A DNA stretch of 64,000 nt from UKL13-3 sp943369665 (GTDB taxonomy: Bacteria > Bacteroidota > Bacteroidia > UKL13-3). Positions 43,569 through 51,222 of this stretch are shown here, in pieces. The position numbers and the translations under genes were made by a program. The notes under the pieces were generated by a model that searched no databases, was not told the DNA's origin, and was given only the letters and a program-made list of their open reading frames with translations. The stretch is from assembly GCA_943369665.1 (NCBI GenBank), contig CALRNX020000012.1, forward strand, positions 1 through 64,000, written 5' to 3'. How positions within the stretch are numbered: the first letter of the stretch is position 1; each line of letters opens with the position of its first letter.

Positions 43569-44186
43569 ATGACACGTAGGACACTTATATGCTTGACTAT
43601 TTTACTTTCTGCTTGCGGACAGAAAAAGCCATCCGAAAATAGTGTTTTGACAAGCAATCAAATTAAAGTTTCGGCTGACAGTTTAGCCACACATTCAGAC
43701 AAAAATGTAATTGAACATGTACGCACACCCTATTTCGTTGGTGACATCAATAATGACAACAAAGCGGATAGCGCTTATGTTATTTACGAGCGTAGTGTAA
43801 AAGCCGACAGCACAATAGAAATAGAATGTGTTAATAAAAATTGTGAGGTCACTATCAAGTTTACTGGCAATATTCCAGACCTTGTCATTGACCAATCTTT
43901 AGGCATTTACATTCAAAAGACAGAAGACTTAAATAATGACAAAGCCAATGAAATAATATTATTTTCAGAATGGTTTGAAGGTTATTGGTATCGCGTTTAT
44001 GTGTGGACTTTTAATAATGGAAAGTGGAACGAGATTGCAAGAACAAAAGCATTTCTATCCGAAGACAAAGACTACGAAAACAGAATTGTTAAAACCAAAT
44101 CGCAATTTTATTTAGAGGGTGACGGTTGGGACGACAGTAAGGGTGGAGTGACCGAAAGAAGTATTAAAATAAGGATAGAAAAATAA
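43569..44186 (+). CDS. FG-GAP-like lipoprotein (cassette 19)
   Basis: ATG at 43569 (MTRRTLICLTILLSACGQ) gives 205 residues with a clear lipobox (SAC). Two calcium-loop-like segments, VGDINNDNKADSAYVI and KTEDLNNDKANEIILF, indicate an FG-GAP/VCBS-like beta structure facing the periplasm or outer surface. In-frame ATGs further upstream lie inside the attC site. The layout resembles cassette 24. Confidence 0.65.
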   Translation: MTRRTLICLTILLSACGQKKPSENSVLTSNQIKVSADSLATHSDKNVIEHVRTPYFVGDINNDNKADSAYVIYERSVKADSTIEIECVNKNCEVTIKFTGNIPDLVIDQSLGIYIQKTEDLNNDKANEIILFSEWFEGYWYRVYVWTFNNGKWNEIARTKAFLSEDKDYENRIVKTKSQFYLEGDGWDDSKGGVTERSIKIRIEK

Positions 44187-44187
44187 C

Positions 44188-44326
44188 TGGGCATAACAGC
44201 ACCTTGCCAAAAGCGGGGCGAAAGTGCGAATATGAACAGTAAAGCATTTAATAAACATTAGTGGTAGCTTGACAGGTTGGTGCTTCGAAAGCCCCGCCTT
44301 CGGCAAGCTTCAGAACGTTATATGCA
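44188..44326 (+). repeat. attC-like site 19
   Basis: The left core TGGGCATAAC matches the cassette 19 start GTTATGCCCA exactly. The arms are CACCTTGCCAAAAGCGGGGC and GCCCCGCCTTCGGCAAGCTT, nearly the same as site 9. The right core is GTTATAT at 44317. Confidence 0.9.
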
Positions 44327-44351
44327 AGCATACACAAAACCACAAAAAAAG

Positions 44352-45665
44352 ATGACCTATAAACTAAAATCAATTTGCATTGCAATTCTCATTAGTTGCT
44401 CATTGCAAATAAAAGGGCAGAACGTAGTCTGGACAGATGTTGATAATTTTTGGGCTGCATACGACAAAATTATTCAGACCAAAGACTCTGTTACGCAGTA
44501 TAAGCTACTTGAAGATTTATATTTTTCTAAAGCAACGGAAGGCTTGATTGCTATGAGGCAAGCAAGGAACTATACTGCAAAGGACTATTTAGATGCTATT
44601 AATAATTACCCGAAATTTTGGAATTCTATTCGAAAAAGCACATTAAGAGCTAATGAGTTTTCAAAAGAATTAAACACTGGAATTGAGAAATTACGTCAAA
44701 TATATCCAGAACTAAATCCAGTTAAAATATACTTTACCATTGGAGCAATGAGAAGTAACGGAACAACTTTAGACAGTCTTGTTCTCATAGGTGCTGAGTT
44801 GGCGATGACAGATAAAAATACCGTATCTGATGAACTTTTACCCGATAATTTTAGAATTGGGAGGCGGAAATATTTTGACAGTAACCCAATTAATACTTTG
44901 GTTTTGCTTAATATTCACGAGTATGTTCATACACAACAAAAACCTTGGGTAGATAACTTACTTTCTTATGTGATCAGAGAGGGTGTTGCTGAATACGTTT
45001 CTGTAAAAGCAATGAATGTTCCTTCGGCTGCACCTGCAATTGAATTTGGGAAGAAAAATAACGAAAAAGTAAGGGCAAAATTTGAGCAAGAAATGTTTTA
45101 TATTAACAATCAGAGTAATTGGCTTTGGAGTGACTCTCCAAATGAATTTGGGGTTAGAGATTTAGGATATTATATCGGCTACCAAATGTGTGAGAATTAT
45201 TATAACCAAGCAGAAAACAAATCTTTAGCCATCAAAAAAATGATAGAATTGGATTATACCAACGAGGCTGAAATAGAAGACTTTGTGGCAAAATCTAATT
45301 TTTTCTCAAAGCCACTCAACGAACTCTACCAAGACTTTGAAAAGAAACGTCCGAAGGTTGTTGGCATAACGCAATTTAAAAACAAAAGCAAGAAAGTTAA
45401 TTCCAATATCAAAGAAATAACTATTGAATTTTCAGAGCCTTTAAACGGACACAACACTGGAGTTGATTTTGGAGAATTAGGGCAAAGTGCTTTTCCTAAA
45501 AATGATGGAACAAAAAGATATTGGTCAAACGGTAATAAGGCTTGGACCATTACAGTAGACTTAGAACCTAACAAAAAGTATCAACTGCTGATTACCAATA
45601 ATTTTAGAACTCAAAACGGAATGCCTTTGAAACCCTACTTAATTGAGTTTCAAACTGGAAAATAA
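44352..45665 (+). CDS. Secreted HExxH metalloprotease (DUF2268-like) with C-terminal Ig-like domain (cassette 20)
   Basis: ATG at 44352 (TYKLKSICIAIL) gives 437 residues with a signal peptide. The zinc motif HEYVH in LLNIHEYVHTQQ lies at about residue 195, with a downstream glutamate in REGVAEYVS that fits a gluzincin-type third ligand, as in DUF2268-like proteases. The last ~100 residues (PKVVGITQFKNKSKK..., ITIEFSEPL) form a Big_5-like Ig domain. It is the largest cassette gene apart from cassettes 1 and 7 and the clearest enzyme of the array. Substrates are unknown. Confidence 0.7.
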   Translation: MTYKLKSICIAILISCSLQIKGQNVVWTDVDNFWAAYDKIIQTKDSVTQYKLLEDLYFSKATEGLIAMRQARNYTAKDYLDAINNYPKFWNSIRKSTLRANEFSKELNTGIEKLRQIYPELNPVKIYFTIGAMRSNGTTLDSLVLIGAELAMTDKNTVSDELLPDNFRIGRRKYFDSNPINTLVLLNIHEYVHTQQKPWVDNLLSYVIREGVAEYVSVKAMNVPSAAPAIEFGKKNNEKVRAKFEQEMFYINNQSNWLWSDSPNEFGVRDLGYYIGYQMCENYYNQAENKSLAIKKMIELDYTNEAEIEDFVAKSNFFSKPLNELYQDFEKKRPKVVGITQFKNKSKKVNSNIKEITIEFSEPLNGHNTGVDFGELGQSAFPKNDGTKRYWSNGNKAWTITVDLEPNKKYQLLITNNFRTQNGMPLKPYLIEFQTGK

Positions 45666-45672
45666 AAATGCC

Positions 45673-45809
45673 TGCACATAACACGGGTTTGGCAAAAGTG
45701 GCGGTTCAGTGCTCCGCAGACAGATTTGTGGTAGCCGAAAGTTCAGTTCTCAGATTCAACATTTATGGAGAAAATCGCCACTTTTGCCAAGCCCGAAACG
45801 TTAGCGCCA
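45673..45809 (+). repeat. attC-like site 20
   Basis: The left core TGCACATAAC matches the cassette 20 start GTTATATGCA apart from one base. The arms are CGGGTTTGGCAAAAGTGGCG and CGCCACTTTTGCCAAGCCCG, the most perfect in the array. The right core is GTTAGCG at 45800. The loop differs from the other sites. Confidence 0.9.
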
Positions 45810-45884
45810 ATTTTTAATTAACCACATTGATTTAAATACAAATTCTATTCAAGACAATTTTAAAACAAATAAATTTCTACCAAA

Positions 45885-46280
45885 ATGTTAAACCAAATTA
45901 AGATCACCATACTCATAATTAGTGCGACTTTGATAATGAGTTGTAAACATTCAAAACCTAAAACCCCGGATTTTATTGAGACAAAGAAGCTTGAACAAGA
46001 ATTTGGTACATTAATTCAGGCAGACAACATAAACATAAATGGAAGTGAGAATGACGAAAACTCCGTGCTTGAAATAAATATTATAAATGGCAAAAGTCTT
46101 TCAACAATTGAAGACGAACAAAGAGCTCTTGCCCATTCATTAGCGAGAATTGTGAAAGTCAACCTTAAGGATTCAAATCAGTTCGATACCTATATGGTAA
46201 AGTTCGGGAAGAAGTCTGAAGGAGAAAGCTTAGCAATTGAGACTTATACCCGATTCGACTTTAAACTGAACGAACTGTAG
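45885..46280 (+). CDS. Lipoprotein of unknown function (cassette 21)
   Basis: This 131-residue protein has a lipoprotein signal (ILIISATLIMSC). The rest is polar with no recognised domain; it includes DEQRALAHSLARIVKVNL, which may be an amphipathic helix. The gene is preceded by about 75 bp of AT-rich leader after the cassette core. Confidence 0.5.
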   Translation: MLNQIKITILIISATLIMSCKHSKPKTPDFIETKKLEQEFGTLIQADNININGSENDENSVLEINIINGKSLSTIEDEQRALAHSLARIVKVNLKDSNQFDTYMVKFGKKSEGESLAIETYTRFDFKLNEL

Positions 46281-46310
46281 CAAATAGAAAACTCATCAAG
46301 AAAGTAAAAC

Positions 46311-46448
46311 TGTTGCTGACAGTGGCCTTGAACCATTACCGTTAACTTACTAAAATTCAATATTTCGTTTCGCATTTGTTTTATCTTAGCAGGACAATTT
46401 AACGTTACGTATACGGCAACAGCGCAAGGTCGCAATCCGTTATGGACA
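46311..46448 (+). repeat. attC-like site 21 (degenerate left core)
   Basis: The left core has decayed to TGTTGCTGAC (TAAC has become TGAC). The arms are CCTTGAACCATTACCG and CGGCAACAGCGCAAGG. The loop has TATCTTAGCAGGACAA. The right core is GTTATGG at 46439. Confidence 0.75.
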
Positions 46449-46486
46449 ATTTTAATGACCAAAAGTTCAACAAATAAAAAAGACAG

Positions 46487-46987
46487 ATGATAAAAAAGGC
46501 ATTATTTCTTCTTACAATAATTTTTAGTTTAAATGTTTCTGGACAAAACAACGGAAAAGTGGTTATGACGTCATTTATCCCAAAGTCAAAAGCCTACGAC
46601 ATTTATTATCCGAAAGGTTTTTATTTGAAAGAAGACAATGAAGGAATTGTTACAATCAATGACTCAACTTCAAAACTAAATATTTCAATCAGTTCATATT
46701 CCATTAACAAAGGAATGAATGACAAAAAATTAATTGAGCAGCTTAATGGTTTCGTGAAAAGTTACTATAAGAAAGAAATAAAAGAGGAAGATTGGAATAG
46801 TTATAAAACGAAATTTGAGATTTTGGTAGAGTCTAAATTTTCTGTCGACCAAACAAATTGGGTTTGGTATGGTATTGTAGACAAACAAAGATTAGTTACA
46901 ATTTCGGTTAACAAGGAAAATGTCATCGAAAAAGAGGAGCTAAATCTTGTTCAATATATGATTAACAATTTAATAATTAATGAATAG
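46487..46987 (+). CDS. Small secreted protein, unknown function (cassette 22)
   Basis: This 166-residue protein has a signal peptide (LFLLTIIFSLNVSG). The mature part, beginning YDIYYPKGFYLKEDNEGIVTI, has the beta-rich layout of PsbP-like small secreted proteins, but I cannot assign it firmly. Its next left core (ACATATAAC) pairs poorly with the start GTTATGGAC. Confidence 0.5.
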   Translation: MIKKALFLLTIIFSLNVSGQNNGKVVMTSFIPKSKAYDIYYPKGFYLKEDNEGIVTINDSTSKLNISISSYSINKGMNDKKLIEQLNGFVKSYYKKEIKEEDWNSYKTKFEILVESKFSVDQTNWVWYGIVDKQRLVTISVNKENVIEKEELNLVQYMINNLIINE

Positions 46988-47013
46988 GTTTGTCAGAAAT
47001 GATAATAAAAAAC

Positions 47014-47150
47014 TACATATAACGGGTGCTTGGCAAAAAGCGGTTTCAGTGCTTAAATGAAGCTTTGTGCTTCGTATCAAGTTCAGTGCTGGCAGACAGT
47101 TTAGTGCTTCGGAATCCGCTTCTTCGCCAAGCGCCCAAACGTTATAGGCA
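47014..47150 (+). repeat. attC-like site 22
   Basis: The left core is TACATATAAC. The arms are GGGTGCTTGGCAAAAAGCGG and CCGCTTCTTCGCCAAGCGCC. The loop has GAAGCTTTGTGCTTCG and GGCAGACAG. The right core is GTTATAG at 47141, preceded by CCAAAC as in site 1. Confidence 0.9.
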
Positions 47151-47167
47151 ACCAAAATGCCTACACT

Positions 47168-47764
47168 ATGAAATCAAAAACATATAAATTAATCGGAGCG
47201 ATTTGTATAACCGCAATTACACTGACTATGATTCATTTTTCAACGGGGCTTTTTACTCGATATAATTTTATAACAGCAAGACTCGACATAATGAACAAAA
47301 ATTATCGAATTGTTCATTATGGAGAGAGAAAGGTTACCGATAAAATTGCCGAGGAAATTAGCCCTGAATTTGGTTTTAAATATGAAGGCACGAATTGCAG
47401 CGTGACTACTCCACTTATTAATGGCATTGACAGCTATAACAAAATTATGACACGACAATTGGATAAAGTATACGGATCGGACTGGTTCTTTGACTTTGAA
47501 GACCGAACAGACTCCCTATTCCGAGAATCGAGAGTCGACACTATAAGACAAATTATCTCATCACAAGAAGATTATAAAGAGCTAGAAAAGGTGTTCGACA
47601 AGTTATATCATGGGACAAGGAAACTAACAGTTTGGGTTTTAATTCATGAAGACAATGGAGATAACGTTCGTGTGTGTGAAAGATTTGGAGACACCGCAAT
47701 TCGGGTTTTTGACTATTACCATGTTGACCCTTATTCATTAAAAGTATCTACTGTCCGTTATTGA
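47168..47764 (+). CDS. Protein with one N-terminal membrane anchor, unknown function (cassette 23)
   Basis: This 198-residue protein has one N-terminal hydrophobic segment (LIGAICITAITLTMIHF) that may be a signal anchor, then a soluble charged domain (NYRIVHYGERKVTDKIAEEI...) with a single cysteine. Not recognised. The cassette ends match perfectly (GTTATAGGCA / TGCCTATAAC). Confidence 0.5.
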   Translation: MKSKTYKLIGAICITAITLTMIHFSTGLFTRYNFITARLDIMNKNYRIVHYGERKVTDKIAEEISPEFGFKYEGTNCSVTTPLINGIDSYNKIMTRQLDKVYGSDWFFDFEDRTDSLFRESRVDTIRQIISSQEDYKELEKVFDKLYHGTRKLTVWVLIHEDNGDNVRVCERFGDTAIRVFDYYHVDPYSLKVSTVRY

Positions 47765-47789
47765 GACACTGTCGACTCAGAAAATCGGC

Positions 47790-47928
47790 TGCCTATAACA
47801 GCAATCTTGCGCAATTGCCGTTATTATCCTTAAATACAGTATTTCGTTTCGCTTTTATTTTTTATCTTGGTAGACAGATTTTCGTTCCGTAATCGGCAAC
47901 TGCGCAAGGTTGCGGAACGTTAGCGGTC
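47790..47928 (+). repeat. attC-like site 23
   Basis: The left core TGCCTATAAC matches the cassette 23 start exactly. The arms are TCTTGCGCAATTGCCG and CGGCAACTGCGCAAGG. The loop has TATCTTGGTAGACAG. The right core is GTTAGCG at 47919. Confidence 0.92.
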
Positions 47929-47944
47929 AGCTTAAAAAACGACA

Positions 47945-48529
47945 ATGAAACAAATAATCTACATATTGACAATTTTAATATTAACAGCTTGCGGACAAAC
48001 CAACACTGAACAGAATTCTAATATAAGTATAGAAACTAAGGCTGAACAAGTTTTGGACACAACCTATTCAGACAATAAACAAACTGATAAAAAAGCCACG
48101 ACAGACGAAAAAGAGACCGAGGAGTATAGAAAACAATCTTTAAGTGGATTTGAAAAAGCAACATTATATAAATTGACCGATACAATTACGGCAGACTTTA
48201 ACGGAGACGGATTTTTAGACAAAGCGATTTATAAAAAAGAAATCGAAACATCGGGAATAATCATCATACACGGAAAGACAAATGAGCGAGTAAAAATTGG
48301 TTTTGGAAAACAGTTTGCACATTTGACAGAATTCAATTGGGTTGACTATTGGGGACTTGTTGAAGACAAAGAAACAAGTGAAACAACGTTTACAGAAGAC
48401 GGAGACGTTTTGGACAGTAAAACAGTTAAGCTCAAAAATCCTTCAATAGCTTTGGGTAAAGACGAAGTTGGTGGCGGACTAATAACATACAGAAATGGAG
48501 AATATGAATGGATACACCAAACTTGTTGA
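47945..48529 (+). CDS. FG-GAP-like lipoprotein (cassette 24)
   Basis: This 194-residue protein has a lipobox (LTAC) at about residue 17, a charged linker, and a calcium-loop-like ADFNGDGFLDKAIYKKE segment near residue 82. The general layout resembles cassette 19. The role is unknown; lipid anchoring and the FG-GAP-like loop suggest an envelope protein. Confidence 0.6.
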   Translation: MKQIIYILTILILTACGQTNTEQNSNISIETKAEQVLDTTYSDNKQTDKKATTDEKETEEYRKQSLSGFEKATLYKLTDTITADFNGDGFLDKAIYKKEIETSGIIIIHGKTNERVKIGFGKQFAHLTEFNWVDYWGLVEDKETSETTFTEDGDVLDSKTVKLKNPSIALGKDEVGGGLITYRNGEYEWIHQTC

Positions 48530-48541
48530 CAAAGAAAGCCG

Positions 48542-48679
48542 AACCGCTAACAGGCGTTTGGCAAAAAAGCGGTTTCAGTGCTTAAATGAAGCTTTGTGCT
48601 TCGTATCAAGTTCAGTGCTGGCTGACTGTTTAGTGCTTCGAAATCCGCTTCTTCGCAAAGCGGCAAACCCTTATAGGTA
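48542..48679 (+). repeat. attC-like site 24
   Basis: The left core AACCGCTAAC matches the cassette 24 start GTTAGCGGTC with one mismatch. The arms are GGCGTTTGGCAAAAAAGCGG and CCGCTTCTTCGCAAAGCGGC. The right core is CTTATAG at 48670, with C in place of the first G. Confidence 0.88.
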
Positions 48680-48704
48680 AGCGTAAAAGACGACACAACG
48701 ACAA

Positions 48705-49229
48705 ATGAACATTGACTTTGACAACATATTTCAACACGTAATTCCAATGGACGACTTTGGACGAAAATGGCGTTTTACGGAAGAGAAGTTTGACGTACTA
48801 CCCGACCAACATCTTGACCTGCTAAAACCGTTAGACAAAGAAGCTGCAAAATTCTTGTGGGACTATATCGCAAAGACAAATTTGCACAACGACATCCCTT
48901 TTAAAAAAGACTTCTTTCGGACTATTGACAAAGCAAAAATTTTAGATGGTAACGAAAAAGAAATTAAAAAGTGGCTTTACCATCGTGGACTTCCTTTTGA
49001 CAAGCCCGTTTTTCTATCTTGGGACGAGACAGACGCAATGATTGTTCCTTGGAAACTTTTAATAAAATACTTCGACAGCTTTTATTATGGTTCATCGGAC
49101 GACCTAACTGTAATAGACCAAAGTTTAAACTGGGCGTTAGTATTTTATCACGAGGACGAAATTTATTTTGGAACTAATAAGGACTTTAAACCAAACGAAA
49201 CATTTGCAGAAGTTAACTTTATTTGGTAA
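48705..49229 (+). CDS. Cytoplasmic protein, possibly DUF2947-like (cassette 25)
   Basis: This 174-residue soluble protein contains IPMDDFGRKWRFTEEKFDVL near its start and PVFLSWDETDAMIVPWKLL, which recall the DUF2947 family that I associate with Vibrio cassette regions; this is a by-eye resemblance only. No export signal or catalytic motif. The stop at 49229 is 21 bp before the left core TACCTATAAC. Confidence 0.5.
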   Translation: MNIDFDNIFQHVIPMDDFGRKWRFTEEKFDVLPDQHLDLLKPLDKEAAKFLWDYIAKTNLHNDIPFKKDFFRTIDKAKILDGNEKEIKKWLYHRGLPFDKPVFLSWDETDAMIVPWKLLIKYFDSFYYGSSDDLTVIDQSLNWALVFYHEDEIYFGTNKDFKPNETFAEVNFIW

Positions 49230-49250
49230 CAACATAGTTTACAGAACGCC

Positions 49251-49380
49251 TACCTATAACAGGCGTTTGGCAAAAAAGCGGGCTCAGTGCTTAAATGAGG
49301 CTTTGTGCTTCGTATCAAGTTCAGTGCTGGTTGACAGTTTTGTGCTTCGAAATCCGTCAAGCGCCAAGATGTTATGACTA
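49251..49380 (+). repeat. attC-like site 25 (last intact)
   Basis: The left core TACCTATAAC matches the cassette 25 start CTTATAGGTA. The left arm GGCGTTTGGCAAAAAAGCGG pairs with a shortened right arm (CCGTCAAGCGCC), leaving 110 nt between cores. The right core is GTTATGA at 49371. Confidence 0.85.
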
Positions 49381-49396
49381 ATCCTAAAGACAATAA

Positions 49397-50002
49397 ATGA
49401 CAATTAAGCTTTTCCACCTATTTATTTTTGTTACGTTCATTTTCAGCTGTGACAATGACAGTGCTATTAAACAAAAAAGGCAGCCCTCAAATGATACAGT
49501 ATCATCCGTTACTTTGGATGAGGAAAACGAATCGCACTTTGAAGAAAACGACTGTGTTTTTGATACTAGTACATATAAATTTACAACAGAAGCGCTAAAA
49601 AAATATCGCGACAACATCAAATTCGCTTGGGACAACAAAGACAACAGTGCGACAACCATACTTGATAATGGTGACACCTTAAATATAAGTATTGGTGGTT
49701 GTAATCACTTTGGGTACTCCGCGACATTGTATTCTTCAATTCATTTCGACAACACAAAAGAGCTTATCAAAAAAGCACATTGGCTTGCGAAGACTTTTTT
49801 TGATAATGGATTTGATACTAAATATGATGAGTGCATCAGAAAAGGACAATATGAGCCTAGTTATAATCACGACACGATTAACATTAAATCCTTTGACATA
49901 ATTGATCGAGACACGTCAGAAACAAATTTGATATATGAAGGCTTCACATTTTTCAGAACAGGCGACAGGACAAAAATAGTAATCAGTGGTTACATCAACT
50001 GA
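49397..50002 (+). CDS. Lipoprotein of unknown function (cassette 26, last)
   Basis: This 201-residue protein has a lipoprotein signal (LFHLFIFVTFIFSC, Cys about residue 18), a short acidic linker and a soluble domain (ALKKYRDNIKFAWDN...). Not recognised. The attC site that should follow is missing or decayed: only GCTAGCGGTTTTGCCGCAATTCG (in part) remains before hemW. Confidence 0.5.
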   Translation: MTIKLFHLFIFVTFIFSCDNDSAIKQKRQPSNDTVSSVTLDEENESHFEENDCVFDTSTYKFTTEALKKYRDNIKFAWDNKDNSATTILDNGDTLNISIGGCNHFGYSATLYSSIHFDNTKELIKKAHWLAKTFFDNGFDTKYDECIRKGQYEPSYNHDTINIKSFDIIDRDTSETNLIYEGFTFFRTGDRTKIVISGYIN

Positions 50003-50064
50003 AAGAGGTACTACGCTAGCGGTTTTGCCGCAATTCGTCACGGGCTCTTGGGAAGGTTAACTCC
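50003..50064 (+). other. Right edge of the array, decayed site
   Basis: After the last cassette stop only about 60 bp remain before the converging hemW stop. GCGGTTTTGCCGCAATTCG recalls a left attC arm, but no partner arm, loop or GTTRRRY core follows, so the right end of the array appears truncated. Confidence 0.4.
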
Positions 50065-51189
50065 CTAAACAAACAAATCACTCGCAATCCCATCGGCCAT
50101 AATCCTAGCATGTCTTGTGAGTTTGTAAAAATGGCCGTTTTGTTCGATCAAACCTTCCTGCATTTTTTGTTGCAATCCGGTAGTAATTGTTTTGGCAAAT
50201 GGAGCGCCAAACTCTTTTTCAAACCATTGCAGGTCCAATCCCCAAATGGTACGGAGGCTTGTCATGATGTATTCGTTGATCCTGTTTTCAATGGTCAGTT
50301 CTTCAACTTCCGAAACAAGAGTTCCGCTTTCAATTCCTTTTAAGTAAAGATTGTTGTTGGCCATATTCCAGCTCCGTGTTTGTTTGTTAAACGAATGAGC
50401 CGATGGCCCGACACCCAGGTATATTTTGTTTTTCCAGTAGTTGGTATTGTGCACCGCGTATTGGCCATTGCGTGCAAAATTGGAAATCTCGTATTGCTCA
50501 AATCTATTTGCTTCCAATGTGTTTACCAGCATTTCAAATTGTTCACCGGCTTGTTCTTCACTTGGAGCAATGACTTTGTGTTTTTTGATCAACGTATCCA
50601 AAGCTGTTTTAGGCTCTACCGTTAAACAATACGAAGAAATATGGTTGAGGTTTAAGTCCAAAGCCGTTTGCAAATTGGCTTGCCATTTTTCATTGGTTAA
50701 GGTAGGCGAACCATAGATCAGGTCAATCGTAATATTAGGGAATCCTGCATCCTGAACAAGCTTGATCACATGAAACGCTTCGCTTGCAGTATGCGCCCTG
50801 TTCATCCATTTGAGTTCTTCATCAAAAAAAGACTGAACACCAATACTGAAACGGTTGACAGGCGATTGTTTGAGTTCCATAATTTTTGAGGGGATCAGGT
50901 CATCAGGATTGGCTTCCAACGTAATTTCTGCAGTTGGTGATACCTTAAAGTGTTTGTATAACGCTTCAAACAATTGACCAAGTTGTTGTTCCGTTAACAA
51001 CGAGGGTGTTCCTCCTCCAATATAAATCGACTCAATTGTTTCGTTAAGCACATATTGTTTGCGGGTGATCAGTTCGTTCACAATGGCGTTCACCATTTCC
51101 TGTTTGTACGAAAGCTGGGTGCTGAAATGAAAATTGCAATAATAACATGCCTGTTTACAAAAAGGAATATGAATGTAAATACCTGCCAT
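50065..51189 (-). CDS. hemW: HemW-like radical SAM protein
   Basis: This 374-residue protein has the radical SAM cluster motif PFCKQACYYCNF (C11, C15, C18) followed by GGGTPSLL near residue 60, and lacks the N-terminal extension of HemN. Such proteins were long annotated as oxygen-independent coproporphyrinogen oxidase but the subgroup is now considered a heme chaperone. It converges on the cassette array and diverges from the Omp85 gene. Two core-type genes, this and engB, bracket the array. Confidence 0.9.
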   Translation of the reverse strand: MAGIYIHIPFCKQACYYCNFHFSTQLSYKQEMVNAIVNELITRKQYVLNETIESIYIGGGTPSLLTEQQLGQLFEALYKHFKVSPTAEITLEANPDDLIPSKIMELKQSPVNRFSIGVQSFFDEELKWMNRAHTASEAFHVIKLVQDAGFPNITIDLIYGSPTLTNEKWQANLQTALDLNLNHISSYCLTVEPKTALDTLIKKHKVIAPSEEQAGEQFEMLVNTLEANRFEQYEISNFARNGQYAVHNTNYWKNKIYLGVGPSAHSFNKQTRSWNMANNNLYLKGIESGTLVSEVEELTIENRINEYIMTSLRTIWGLDLQWFEKEFGAPFAKTITTGLQQKMQEGLIEQNGHFYKLTRHARIMADGIASDLFV

Positions 51190-51222
51190 GTATATAGTTT
51201 GCCTGAATTATGATTAATTTGT

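Larger units (their letters stand above)
25525..50002 (+). mobile_element. Integron-like gene-cassette array (about 26 cassettes, no integrase in the window)
   Basis: Between engB and hemW, roughly 30 short plus-strand genes lie in units bounded by sites with a YYYAAC-type core, two complementary arms, a conserved loop and a GTTRRRY-type core. About 20 of the 25 sites have 114-120 nt between the two cores. The start of most cassettes is the reverse complement of the left core of the site at their own 3' end, e.g. GTTATAGGCA at 47141 and TGCCTATAAC at 47790. This is expected only if each cassette once circularised through its own attC. Known integrons also have same-strand cassettes with the integrase at the 5' side; here no tyrosine recombinase is present on either side. 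Confidence 0.85.

Noticed and set aside
25500..49400. Regular inverted repeats between genes resembling REP/BIME elements, MITEs or a very sparse CRISPR.
   Set aside because: Core sequences differ from site to site and match only within a cassette, gene-sized units separate them, and there are no spacers of constant length. Cassette recombination sites explain all of this better.
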